Source of the DNA: Psococerastis gibbosa
Lineage: Eukaryota > Arthropoda > Insecta > Psocodea > Psocidae
Assembly: GCA_963971405.1 (NCBI GenBank)
Contig: OZ020490.1
Location: 25,321,464-25,385,463, forward strand
Reading direction: 5' to 3'
Length of the DNA: 64,000 bases
The notes beneath the pieces are model-generated. The model had not been told where the DNA came from. It made no database searches and saw only the letters and a program-made list of their open reading frames with translations. Positions 54,660-64,000 of this stretch are shown piece after piece (position 1 is the first letter of the stretch; every line of letters starts with the position of its first letter). The position numbers were made by a program, and so were the translations under genes.

Positions 54660-55216
54660 TTGATTACCATTCACCACGCCATTCTCCTCTTCGGGTCCTT
54701 CCCCCAAAACTATCGTCAAACCTCCCCAACAGAGTCTTCTTGCCTTTCTCCCACTGCAAACTGCAGTCTAAGGCAACACAATGCAGCTGGCGCAGACACA
54801 GCCTCCTCCTCACCCATGCGTGGACGCGGTCCCATGTGACGTAGAGTTCCAGATCAACAGGCCGCATCGACATGCACCGTGTGAGGCGGCGCGTCTTCGT
54901 TTTCAGCCCGGCTGATTCTGTGCGGGCAATGGTCCGTGTAGGTGCTACTAAACGGGAAGCAGGTGATGCAATGTCAAGGTCACCACGTGCGAGGGTGGCC
55001 AATGCAGCGACCGACGTGGCGAATCTTTGGGAGGCTGTAGAGGGTGGACAAAGCACTACTAGAAAGGTAGTTGGAAGGTGTAAAGAACTTGCACTGTGGA
55101 GGGTGGCCAATGCAGCGACCGACATGGCGAATCTTTGGGAGGCTGTAGGGGGTGGACAATGCACTACTAGGAAGGTAGTTGGAAGATGGAAGGAACTTGC
55201 ACTGTATGCTTGTTAA
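54660..55216. other. CpG-rich block with overlapping frames and in-frame duplication
   Basis: GC- and CpG-rich compared with its surroundings. The plus strand has a 114-codon frame (54,872-55,216) ending in a 36-codon module (ANAATD.ANLWEAV.GGQ, TTRKVVGR.KELAL) duplicated in tandem: 108-bp units at 54,991 and 55,099. The minus strand has a 166-codon frame through the same sequence. I recognise neither protein; codon-like divergence has not been measured. Could be a transposable element or a small gene. Confidence 0.4.
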
Positions 55217-55266
55217 AAAGGGTGGAGGTACTAACGGGTGGATCCATTATTTACGTCTGCGGAGGG

Positions 55267-55274
55267 TATAAAAG
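55267..55274 (+). promoter_or_regulatory. TATA box candidate
   Basis: GGGTATAAAAGGG, a consensus-quality TATA motif about 50 bp after the CpG-rich frame. Any start site would be near 55,297-55,300, just before an ATT-repeat microsatellite (55,320-55,350). No downstream gene seen, so its use is uncertain. Confidence 0.3.
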
Positions 55275-55374
55275 GGAACTGGGCTAAATAGGAATTCGCC
55301 CTTCGTCCTTCACCTATTTATTATTATTATTATTATTTATTATTATTATTCTCCGTATTATTATTGTTTATTGT

Positions 55375-55530
55375 TTTCCTATTTATACGCAGTATTAGGA
55401 TGGTCGAAATTTTCGATTCCGAGGTTTCAGCGGATTTACACGTTTTGAGGTCCCAGCAGTAACCCAAAGCGGTTTTTAAGAAATGTCTGTCTGTCGGTCT
55501 GTTTGTCGATTTGTGGGGAAACAAAATGCA
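55375..55530 (+). repeat. Family H fragment
   Basis: GGATGGTCGAAATTTTCGATT, AGCGGATTTACACGTTTTGA and GAAATGTCTGTCTGTCGGTC match family H. Confidence 0.7.
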
Positions 55531-56338
55531 CCGTACGGCCCTGAGGTGGGCGTCAGATTACGTCTTAACTCTTCATGTAGCTATTTATTGTAGTACCTGA
55601 ATAAAGATACTAGGTACTCACTACTGGCTATCAGATTTAATGCAGTACATGAGCCGCATTCCGCAAGCAATTTCATTTAGACGTTGTACGGGTATACTGT
55701 ATACCTAAAACCGCAGCGGACACTATAGTACGTCTACTGGTTGCCATTCCCAGAAACTTGGACGCTTTGTTCCGGCCATGTCGTGAAGTCATGCCCGGTT
55801 TTAAGGATTTACAACCATTGTACCGGACTATTGTGACGCTTGTGTACCAATTCCTCCTCAGTACTGCAATTACGTTTTGATTTCGGGCTCAGCCTGTCAG
55901 ATAATGAAGATCCTGCACACCCATTCTCACATCTTCTCAACACTTTTACAATATTCGTGCCTCATGGCTTCCAATATGCACAAGCTGCCGTCGGCCGTCG
56001 CGTTGCGTCCTAAACTTTGCTATTATTCCGCGTACCTCCTACACGACTCGCTTCTGCCCCATTGTTGTCCCTAGCTCCTACGAACAACTCTTTACCCGGT
56101 AATTGATTTTTTATGGCTTCTGGACAGGGGTTTTTGTTGTCTGCGTTTGGATCCAAGCCCGTCGCTTATATTGCTGGGCATACAATTCTGTGAATTGTAG
56201 AAACGGCTAATAAATTGCTAATGTAGTGTAATTGCTGGCTTATAACTGGGAATGATGCTTGTTAGAGTTCTATATTGGGAGGATGGATAATTCTCTCCCG
56301 CCAATAGGGACGTATTTAAGGTATCTGCCACCTCTAGG
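55531..56338. other. No assigned feature
   Basis: A single-copy-looking block at 55,860-56,080, moderately GC-rich, with a 65-codon plus frame lacking a known domain. Could be regulatory. Confidence 0.3.
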
Positions 56339-56514
56339 CAGGTCCGCACCCAGGATTTTTTTTTTGCGGGGGGGGGGGGGGCATGACCATTTTTTTTTTA
56401 TAAATGATATATCCGTAGTAATTCATCTTTGAGACTGTCAATACAATGACCATCTGACCAAATTTTGGGGGGGAAGGGCATGGCCGCCTTGCCCCCCCCT
56501 TGGGTACGGGCCTG
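56339..56514. mobile_element. 176-bp G-run MITE, GGCCCGTACCC family
   Basis: Ends CAGGTCCGCACCCAGGATT and CTTGGGTACGGGCCTG, flanked by perfect 8-bp duplications CCTCTAGG (56,331-56,338 and 56,515-56,522). Contains G-runs of 13 and 8 and a C-run of 8. Same family as 30,101-30,249. Confidence 0.95.
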
Positions 56515-56848
56515 CCTCTAGGTAGCGACGTTTGCCCCCCCCCCCCCCCGTAGGTATTTCAGTACTTGTACTCGCCCGATTTGATTTCGACTGATTCAAT
56601 TTTGACTGTTTTGCTTGTATTGTGGTCTAATATTCATTCATTCATTCATGCATTCATGGCAAACATGGGCATGTGACAAAGATTTGAGTACTTGGCAAGC
56701 TCACGAAGTTTCGAACTCAATTAACATTTACGACGCTTACACTACCCCTGCATTTGACAAATAGGCCTAATCTAATTGAATAAATTTGGTATTCGATTTG
56801 GAAAATAATTGAAATGTAACTGCAAAGGCTTTCACGGCCGGAGTCAAA

Positions 56849-57117
56849 TGAAGAACCAGTAGAATCCGGGCTGATGGGCCGTGGTCGAATTGAAAGTGAA
56901 CTTCCAAACGTTTCGTTAAAATCTGCGGTCAACATCTTCAGTGGCGCTGCGTAGACTTCGAAGGTTGTACCTTAGCGAGCTACGGAGCCACCGAGGTACA
57001 ACCTTCGAAGTCTACGCAGCGCCACTAAAGATGTTGACCGCAGATGTTGACGAAACGTTTGGAAGTTCACTTTCAATTCGACCACGGCCCATCAGCCCGG
57101 ATTCTACTGGTTCTTCA
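56849..57117. repeat. 269-bp near-perfect palindrome
   Basis: Two 124-bp arms (56,849-56,972 and 56,994-57,117), starting TGAAGAACCAGTAGAATCCGG and meeting at AGGTTGTACCT / AGGTACAACCT around a 21-nt loop. Arm sequence (GACCGCAGAT.TTGACGAAACG) is shared in part with 34,580-34,650, 52,395-52,490 and 61,140-61,205, so it derives from a dispersed retroelement end. Head-to-head duplication of that end is the simplest origin. Confidence 0.9.
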
Positions 57118-57399
57118 ATAATTGAAATTCCTTTGATTCGTGGCATTTACACCGATCACCTGCTAATAACTCTATATGTCAGACCCGTATAATCAGGAGT
57201 TCAATTCGATCTTGGGGGAGGGGGGTTTTATGTTATGGTACAAGTAATGGTCGAGTGAACCACTCCCCACTATATGGCAAGTACGCTATAGGCAAGTGAC
57301 AAATATCTGTCTTAGGGAGTTCACCTAAAGAGGGAAAGATAGAGATATATAGATAAAGAGAGGAACTAGTACCAGCTCTCAGGCCTCAAGCCTCATTGG
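57118..57399. other. No recognisable feature
   Basis: AT-rich flank of the palindrome. Confidence 0.3.
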
Positions 57400-57735
57400 G
57401 GTGTCGTGCCACGACTTTTTTTTGGTCCGATAAGCCCATCACCTGCTGATGGATGAAAACCTAAAAGCCACGACACAAGAGCTTTTTAAATTGGCCTTCC
57501 TCACCAGTTTTTACCTCTCGGCATGAGGCTTTTTTTCCCCTGCATCTTACAAAATCACACTGAAGACTTCAATCGAATTTCGAGGCGACTGCATAGACAT
57601 TCAGTTTTCGAAGTAACCAGAGCGATCTTGGCTCTGGAATAATGAAACCCATCAATGCGTTCCAGGAATTGAACTGGAGTCTACAATTGACCGTAACGAA
57701 GATGTCCAGAACTTCCAGCTAAGCTTGGCGTTTGA
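57400..57735 (-). mobile_element. tRNA-derived SINE (SINE-3), single copy here
   Basis: The minus strand shows an A box TAGCTGGAAGTTCTGG (57,706-57,721) and a B box GTTCAATTCC (57,664-57,673) with tRNA-like spacing. After them comes a body with CCAGAGCCAAGATCGCTCTGG and CCTCATGCCGAGAGG hairpins, reaching AGCTCTTGTGTCGTGGC near 57,470. Ends and target duplication not resolved. Confidence 0.7.
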
Positions 57736-57839
57736 TTCAATTTGCCCTTCTGTTTATAAATGATCTCCTTACCGAGTTAGAATTCAAAGTAGCTTAAACA
57801 TGCCCCAATATTCATTCATTTATATCAATTAGGTATTGA

Positions 57840-58120
57840 ATTTCATTTCGATTCGGTTTTAACATGTTTCAGTATGGTAATGGTGTTTTTATCCTGTTCT
57901 TTAAAATACCGTAGCTTCGAGTATTTTTTTTTAGGATCAGCAGCCATAGTGCCAAGGTGCAAGAATAACTTATCCTGGTATAAGACAGTGGAGATTTCAT
58001 TTTGATTGGGTTTTAACATGCTTCAGTATGGAAATGTTTTTATCCTGTTCTTTAATATACCGTAGCTTCGAGTATTTTCACGTCACGGCGAAATAATAAC
58101 TTATCCTGGAACAATATATT
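57840..58120. repeat. Tandem duplication, about 154-bp period
   Basis: TTTTAACATG.TTCAGTATGG, TTTTTATCCTGTTCTTTAA and TACCGTAGCTTCGAGTATTT occur at 57,857 and again at 58,010, followed in both by AATAACTTATCCTGG. The first unit has an extra segment. Confidence 0.85.
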
Positions 58121-59146
58121 TTCTATTTTTTTCTATGGTTTTTTTTTAAATCCTGCTTTTATGTGAACCGTCCAAGGTCCCTGTAAGATTTAAAGAAAAA
58201 TATCCAGGAAGAAATTGCCAACGTAACGCCTGCTATGCTTGAAACAGTCATCTCAAACACCAGAAATCAGTACACTCAATGTATCGAGAATGGGTGACGT
58301 CGGCTAATTGATTAGAACTTCAAAACTATGTAAGACAAAACTTTATAGTCTCACCTCTCGAACGAGAATACTAGCACTCCGCTACGACAGCTTATAGCGT
58401 ATAAATTGGAAAGCAATAAAGAAAAAATTAATATAGAAAATAGGGCCCAATAAAGATATCCCTTTATAGTTTATTGAATACCTAAGCAGTAATAATTTTT
58501 AAAAACATAACCAATAAAAAGAAATCCACCAACCCACAATAATTTCAAATAAAAACCAACCAATTTCAAACCGTCGACAAAATTCCCCTTAATTTTCTGA
58601 TTTCCTTTTTTGTCGCTTTCAGATCGTGAAATGGCATTGTGGCGACACTCTCGAGAAGTAAACTGTCCGTGGTCAGCCGGTAAAAAGTAGCTTGAAGTAT
58701 TGCACTAATTTTCAGGCGATCATTCTATTTCTGGGTGCCATTCGCTAGGCTTTGTGTTATAGCCAGTTACGTTGTTTTTATTTTCATACGACGTGTTAGA
58801 TTGTTCTAAATTTGCGACTTTCTTCTTGCGCCATAGATTGTTATAACATTTAGGCGTTCGAGGAATTTTTATTGTTCTTTTTTGTCTGTTGTTGCTTATA
58901 TGCGTAAATGTGTCGGACGGCTTTTTATATTAGGGTCAAGTTAGAATTTATGACATGAGTGGAGTGTTAACTTCGGCAGGCAGAAATATTGCTTTTTATA
59001 TCATGTATATTTTTTCAATTGGTATTCTCATAATGTACGAATCTACAATATACTATATAGGTTGATATTTGGGTAGCTCCAACCATTTTGTTTTCAAATT
59101 GCTTTTTATTGACATTCTTCTGCAACAACTTTAATGGGTCACAGCC
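58121..59146. other. No assigned gene
   Basis: 58,315-58,420 carries a family H end (GTATAAATTGGAAAGCAATAA). TTTTTTGTCGCTTTCAG at 58,605-58,622 is a good acceptor-like site on the plus strand, but only 13 codons (IVKWHCGDTLEK) follow before a stop, so no exon is called. Confidence 0.3.
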
Positions 59147-59668
59147 TTGTATGAGTCAGTCGATTCATCAGAGCTCTTAGAAAAACTTTTAATTAATACC
59201 CCAAATAGACGATCCAGAGACAAAGACCTTTCTTATCTTCAAACTCCCCGAATTAATATATGTGCGAATACTCCCATTTACAGGCTAACTAAAATATTTA
59301 ATCTTAATGCTACACATTTAGACATTACCGATAACAAACGTAAATTTATTAAAACATTAGCTATAATGAATCCAATAGACTACCTTTTATAAGATTACCA
59401 TTTTTATGTATCGGCAGATAGTATTACTTTATAGTATTACTTTTTATTTTTATCATTACTTAACAACTAGATAACTTGTATACAACTTATCTCTTTAATC
59501 TTCACATTGTTAAATAGATGTACGATACACTGCTTATAATTATAATTGTACAATAGTTATGTATCACACATGTAAATTATGATAAGCATAGTTAAGTAAG
59601 TTAAGTTAATTTGCATATTATTGGGCTTTGTCAGTTTGCAAATAAACGTTTATTTATTTATTTATTTA
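59147..59668 (+). pseudogene. CR1-like LINE C-terminus and 3' end
   Basis: The plus frame to 59,392 contains RRSRDKDLSYLQTPRINICA then NTPIYRLTKIFNLN, the typical C-terminal TPR.N....SP..R....FN pattern. A 3' UTR follows, ending TTATTGGGCTTTGTCAGTTTGC and AATAAACGTTTATTTATTTATT. The tail also occurs at 37,930-37,995. RT missing. Confidence 0.7.
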
Positions 59669-59704
59669 TACCTATGCAATAGTAATAATAAAAGAACTTT
59701 GTTA

Positions 59705-60045
59705 TTACTTAAAATTTATTTAAAGCAACCGGTTTCGGCACTTTACCATCGTCTGGCTGCAACATACAAACAACACTTCATAAATAAATAAGTAAAGACA
59801 ATGGTTCTGAATATTTATGTTGGTGACATTGGAAAATTGGCGGCAAGATCCACTTGCGGTAATATTCTCATAAAAATTACATCGCTGAAAACGTTTATCT
59901 GAGTTCATAGCTTTTTTAATCTTAATCACCTCTGGGGAGTCCAGCAATTTTCCATCCTCACCCAGATTTAACATTTCAAGATTATTAAAGTTACAAAGAT
60001 GGCCTGCCACTTTAAATATATTTTTAACAATACTTGACAAAGTTA
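59705..60045 (-). pseudogene. Second Penelope-like element C-terminus
   Basis: The minus frame reads AGHLCNFNNLEMLNLGEDGK, then LLDSPEVIKIKKAM, matching the region after GIY-YIG in the 35-kb element (FDNFKILHVANKGKLLDNLE.IEI). It ends QTMVKCRNRLL, the in-frame reading of the GACGATGGTAAAGTGCCGAAACCGG 3' end. The GIY-YIG core itself is absent. Confidence 0.75.
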
Positions 60046-60864
60046 TTTTATTTTTTACGAAGCATTACAAAATGAATGTTGAAAATACAGTATTACTGAA
60101 ATAAGTAATGGTTTCGTAAATTGTAATTATCATAAAAGGTCCCAATTTCTTCCTCTCACCTTTCAATTTTTCAAACTACCAACGGGCACACATACTCACA
60201 CACGCACACCTCATCTTAGCCTACTTTGTATGATTACCCCCTCGCATACTGCTGTAAATTTCAGATTTAATTTAATTTAATTGGCCTTGCAAACCGTGAA
60301 CAAGTGGTTCAGATCTAACGATCTTGCCAGTTTATCGCAGCCGTCATCTAATATCGCGGCTTTCACTACATCTTTTTATATAATGTTTTAATCCAAGCGG
60401 GGGCGGTACGGTGGCAAATTTAGAAAATCACTCTTTTTAGATTTAGATTTCGCGATATGATAGAAGAAACTGTAATTTTTGTCGTTTGCATTCTCTTCAA
60501 CCATTATTATTATTATTATTGCCTTGCGTATTGGCTGGCGTTCTAAGAGCTCTATGAAGTTGATTGCTCACTTTTTTATTCACTTGTGAGTTAAGGGCCC
60601 ATTCGAGTGAAGGACGATAAACCGTCAGATCAGGTTGAACGTAGCGGTGTAGAGAATGGCGGTTAGAAGGAAGTAGAAAAATGAGGTGAGGCCATGTTTG
60701 TCCAACCCCCCCCCCCCCCTCTTAAGGTTGTAACTTAAGAAATTTGCTAGTTAACCAAAATGACGACTACCAGAGTTCTGTCTTTTTTTTAAAGGAATTT
60801 TTATGGGCCCAGGCCTACTTATGGTATTGAAACGACACCATGGGTTTCGGACATGATTTGTATT
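60046..60864. other. No recognisable feature
   Basis: (ATT)n microsatellite at about 60,502; C-run at 60,706. Nothing else supportable. Confidence 0.3.
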
Positions 60865-60970
60865 TTTTCCGTATGAATTTTTGGCCATTGGCCCATATGC
60901 CATAATATACCAGTTCTGGTATACGTTCTCGATGCCAATCTACATACAGTCACCGGCTAGAAGCGAGGTC
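60865..60970 (-). mobile_element. SINE-2 fragment
   Basis: TATGAATTTTTGGCCATTGG, CTGGTATACGTTCTCGATGCC and CACCGGCTAGAAGCG match SINE-2; the copy has a small internal duplication and no 3' module. Confidence 0.5.
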
Positions 60971-62304
60971 TGTTTTACTGTTCAATTGTCGAATTTTCGA
61001 AATTTCTGCAATGATTTCTTCAGGCGTGATTTTATGGGGAGATCATGGGGTTGTAATATTTTGAAAATGTGAGATTGTGCTATATTTTCGTGTTGTATTA
61101 AGTTAATTTAAATGAAACACTTAGGATTTTATAATCACAAAGGCTTTGACGGCCAGAGTTACGTGGCGGAGCTGTAAAATCCGGCCTATATATCCTCCCG
61201 GATTCCACTGCTCCCCCCCCCCCCAGCACTGGTTTTTAATTATTATCATTAAGTTGTTTGTTTAATAATGTGAAAAATAAAATAAATTGTAAATAGGTTA
61301 GCTGGTAGAATAGCCCTTCGGAGCTAATTCTCGCCTAATATAACTAATATAAAGACGTTTTTCATTTCATTTCATTTCACTTGTCTGAACTTCTTTAGAT
61401 GAAATACCGCCTTGTGAGAGTGTAAGGGTATTATTATTATTATTATTACTACTGATGGGCTTATTAATTCGTAAGTTAATTTTTAGTTAGTTAGTTTTTA
61501 GCAAGTTTGAGTAGCCTAATTTTCTTTTTTTAGTTTAAAAAAATAACTTATTTATTTGGCATGACTGACTGTGGTATGCTGTGCTGTGAGGACATTGGCT
61601 ATTGAAGGTTGGGGCTTCGGACAATTCTCCGCATGGGGGAGGGGGGAGGGCGGTTAACTTGGGATCCGGGAGTGTTTCCACCCCCGAGAGGTAAGAGAAA
61701 GAAACACTGATCCGAGTATCAAAATATGCAAATTTCTTACAGCAATATTATAAATCAAACAGGAATTCCCAAAGATGTAAAATATCTAGACCGCAACTGT
61801 CTTCTAGCCGGCTAATCGAATTTCAGAATGTCGCCACAAAGTCTGAAAAAAGCCCGTGAAATCTCCAGCAGAGGAGATTCCTGGACAATTCTGGAGGACG
61901 TTGGTGGCTGGAGAGAACATTGGTTTAATATCCGTTACAAATTTCATGAAATCTAGCTGATGTCTAGGTTTTGTCGTTGGACTTTTTTGTCTCTGTGCCT
62001 TAATTTGATTGATAGATTGGTGCACCGGCTCAGCCGTGCATTGACTTGGATCTTTTTGATTCTCATCAGTTCGAGGTTCTGATCCTTTTTATATGTGAAT
62101 ATCCACGTTGTTTTCTTGGAAAATTAATAAAACCATATTAAACGTGCATTAGAACGTGCTTTTATCACTAAGAAAAATTTTAAGTATAGAAATAAGCACA
62201 AGTAAGCTTTTTGTATTTTTAGAGTATTTAGATATTTTATATATAATTTTTCTATGAATTTTATGATATATGTATTTTATATATAATTTACTGTATATAT
62301 TGTA
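60971..62304. other. No gene; scraps of repeats
   Basis: 61,135-61,205 resembles the palindrome arm (AAAGGCTTTGACGGCC). 61,296-61,345 matches the short block at about 30,905-30,955 (TTAGCTGGTAGAATAGCCCTTCGG). The 73-codon minus frame at 61,804-62,025 is unidentified. Confidence 0.35.
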
Positions 62305-62470
62305 TATATTTTTTAAAGATGTTAATCGCATACAAAGAATATTAATGAATGTATCCGATTGACCTCTTCAGTCGCCTCCGTATAGGTTAGTACCCGTGTC
62401 CGTCTCCGATCGCATGGCTTGTAGAGACTGGCACGAGTACAAGCACGCTACCACCTTGCCATGGAAGCCG
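62305..62470 (+). repeat. Dispersed CAGTCGCCTC repeat, copy 3
   Basis: Best-preserved copy: TTTTTTAAAGATGTTAATCGC, GACCTCTTCAGTCGCCTCCG, then CCGATCGCATGGCTTGTAGAG and GCTACCACCTTGCCATGG. T-rich upstream side fits the A-tail of a minus-oriented retroposon. Confidence 0.6.
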
Positions 62471-62659
62471 ATATTTAGTGTATACATATATTTCCAAATT
62501 CCACTACACTTTTTGTATTATTATTAATGTGACTTCTTAAAGAAAATTCTCTTGAGAGGATTAGCCCATTTTTTTTGGCTTTTTTGACTTTTCCTGTTTC
62601 TGTTTCACTTGCTCAATGTCAATCCAGACCGGCTACAAGGTCAAGGACATGGGTACAAA

Positions 62660-62862
62660 GTCAGGACATGTAGAGTAGTGGTGCGGACTCTGACTTTCAC
62701 CCGAAAGGTTGTTGGTCCTACACTTTCTACAATTTCTGGGCATGCTTCGGAGGGCATGTAAAGCAGGCGGTCCCGGGCCTTCCTAGTTGAGTGTAAGAGA
62801 GGGCTTTATAGCCCTAACTCCGCTAAGTTGGCCTAGTAATTGAACAAAAAAAGTCCCTATTT
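62660..62862 (+). mobile_element. SINE-1, plus orientation
   Basis: Head AGAGTAGTGGTGCGGACTCTG, a B box weakened to GTTGGTCCTAC (GGTTCGAGTC elsewhere), body, GGGCTTTATAGCCC hairpin and AACTCCGCTA, then a short A-rich end at 62,845. Confidence 0.8.
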
Positions 62863-62981
62863 TACAAGGGGCAATAGCGGCGTCCAATTTTTTGGCTTGG
62901 TTCTTAGTTCAACTAAGTCATTATTTTTGCATCGCAGTCGTTCGGACATTTATTACTTATACTCTTTCTTCTCTTTTATCC

Positions 62982-63200
62982 TTAAGAGGGGTCAGCGATA
63001 CGGCCGATTCTCATCCACTCCCTGCAATTCTGCGCTTTGGGTGCAGTTGCTCCTACAACAATTCTGAGGCCTTGGCGAACTTTTGCTTCTACCCTTACCC
63101 TGGGCTGTCCTCGTCTTCTTTTTCCCTCAGCTTCTATATGTTTTATCCGCTTTATCAGGTCATCTGTCTCCATTCCTTCGACGCCCCACCATGACAGTCG
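62982..63200 (-). pseudogene. Possible LINE tail fragment (LINE-B-like)
   Basis: The minus frame WSRLSWWGVEGMETDDLIKR…GKRRRGQPRVR… …NCREWMRIGRIADPS has the WWG.…M……RRRGQPR…WR…ADP layout of LINE ORF2 C-termini. It lies directly 5' (window sense) of SINE-B. The match is by pattern only. Confidence 0.5.
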
Positions 63201-63204
63201 TGAC

Positions 63205-63578
63205 CATGGTCTTACCATGTTGAATCCATGAGAGCAGAGCATGTTTCAAACTGCGGCAAACTTGGTAGTGTGCACAGCGTTGGCAGGGGCACATGATGGG
63301 ACATGATAACGCGCTGAGACTATACCAGTCAGTCTACGTGCATATCGAGTCCTGGTCACCTCCGATTTAAACCTGTGACTTTACCATATTCCCCAAGTGG
63401 TTCGGAATCCACTATAATCAGGAGGTCCACCCTGTCAGTCAACTCCCCTTCTCCCTGAGGTGAAAGGGTCTGCCTTTAGGGTGCCTCAAGTTAACAAACA
63501 GACTCACTCCCCCCACCAGGCTGATAGGGATGCTTAAAGCAGAAATGCTGAAAGCAGGCGTTGGAAACAAACAAACAT
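63205..63578 (+). mobile_element. SINE-B long form, plus orientation
   Basis: From CATGGTCTTACCATGTTGAATCC through AGTGGTTCGGAATCCAC and CAGACTCACTCCC to CAGGCGTTGGAAACAAACAAAC. The (AAAC)n end is its tail. The minus-strand 86-codon frame overlapping its head (62,982-63,242: WWGVEGMETDDLIKRIKHIE, RRRGQPRVR) resembles another LINE tail just upstream. Confidence 0.8.
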
Positions 63579-63614
63579 TTTATTAATCTAAGAACTATTC
63601 CATAAATGAGTGCG

Positions 63615-64000
63615 ACAGAATAATTTACGTTTTAGTTACGTTTTGTAGCCTGTAATGTAATCGTATCCCGGCAACACAAATCCTACCAAGGAACTTACAC
63701 TTATAACTTTAGTGTCGGGATTACTATAAATGTATTTTAATTAGTGTATGTTTTGGCAAACAAATATTCAGTTCAAAAAATATTCAATTAAATTCACTTG
63801 TTACAGAATAATTTATGTTTTAATTATGTTTTGTAGCCTGTATTGCAATCGTATCCCGGCAACACAAATCCTACCAAGGAACTTACACTTATAACTCTAG
63901 GGTCGGGATTACTATAAATGTATTTTAAATAGTGTATGTTTTGGCAAATAAATATTCAATTAAATTCACTTGTTACATTTTAAATTGGTAATCTGGCAAT
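63615..64000. repeat. 188-bp tandem repeat, two copies to the window edge
   Basis: ACAGAATAATTTA.GTTTTA starts at 63,615 and 63,803 (period 188). Both units share CGTATCCCGGCAACACAAAT and TATGTTTTGGCAAA.AAATATTCA, with over 90% identity by eye. The array may continue beyond 64,000. Confidence 0.9.

Noticed and set aside
54664-55164. 166-residue minus frame as a real gene
   Set aside because: Competes with a duplicated plus-strand frame over the same CpG-rich DNA; low stop density in GC-rich sequence explains both. Kept only as an unassigned block.
58600-58690. Plus-strand exon after a good pyrimidine tract and CAG
   Set aside because: The frame stops after 13 codons and no clear donor follows.

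Overview
This window is nuclear DNA of a multicellular eukaryote, almost certainly an arthropod and most likely an insect. It is AT-rich, almost gene-free and packed with broken retrotransposons, SINEs and non-autonomous DNA transposons. Intron-exon structure, RTE/CR1/R1-type LINE fragments, Penelope-like elements, tRNA-derived SINEs and hAT-like MITEs are all recognisable. No operons, ribosome binding sites, rRNA, intact tRNA genes or CRISPR arrays were seen. A hemipteran is my guess from the overall repeat style, not something the sequence proves.

The only convincing host gene signal is on the minus strand. A 118-nt coding exon lies at 27,814-27,931 and a 33-nt microexon at 20,323-20,355. 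Both have consensus splice sites and their phases match. Joined, they read through a Met/His/Asp-rich stretch, then PKKK, then QENGPHSTNSD, which looks like part of a nuclear regulatory protein I cannot name. A 101-nt spliced exon without an open frame (53,944-54,044) may be a 5' UTR exon of the same transcript or part of a non-coding RNA. On this reading most of the window is intron.

Layout. 0.5-9.4 kb: hAT-like elements with long G or C runs, LINE tails, and a SINE inside a SINE. 10-17 kb: a 0.7-kb fold-back element, a 0.85-kb terminal-inverted-repeat element, and LINE and SINE debris. 17-24 kb: a TATA/E-box cluster, a 105-bp tandem array, a LINE C-terminus, the microexon, an amplified LINE tail and a 193-bp hairpin. 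25-30 kb: MITEs with perfect 8-bp target duplications, a hAT transposase fossil, the coding exon, and three inverted-repeat elements in a row. 30-36 kb: SINEs with 12-13 bp target duplications and a Penelope-like element with a GIY-YIG domain. 38-46 kb: nested DNA transposons. 47-48 kb: a dimeric 186-bp satellite interrupted by a SINE. 50-60 kb: LINE tails, the non-coding exon, a CpG-rich tandem ORF with a TATA box downstream, a 269-bp palindrome, a tRNA-derived SINE and Penelope/LINE remnants. 62-64 kb: SINEs and a 188-bp tandem repeat running off the edge.

The most interesting theme is a group of short hAT-like elements (about 150-240 bp, plus one of 939 bp). They carry G or C homopolymers of roughly 7-20 nt and sit between perfect or near-perfect target duplications. 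One sits about 50 nt inside the intron that follows the coding exon, with a decayed hAT transposase just beyond it.
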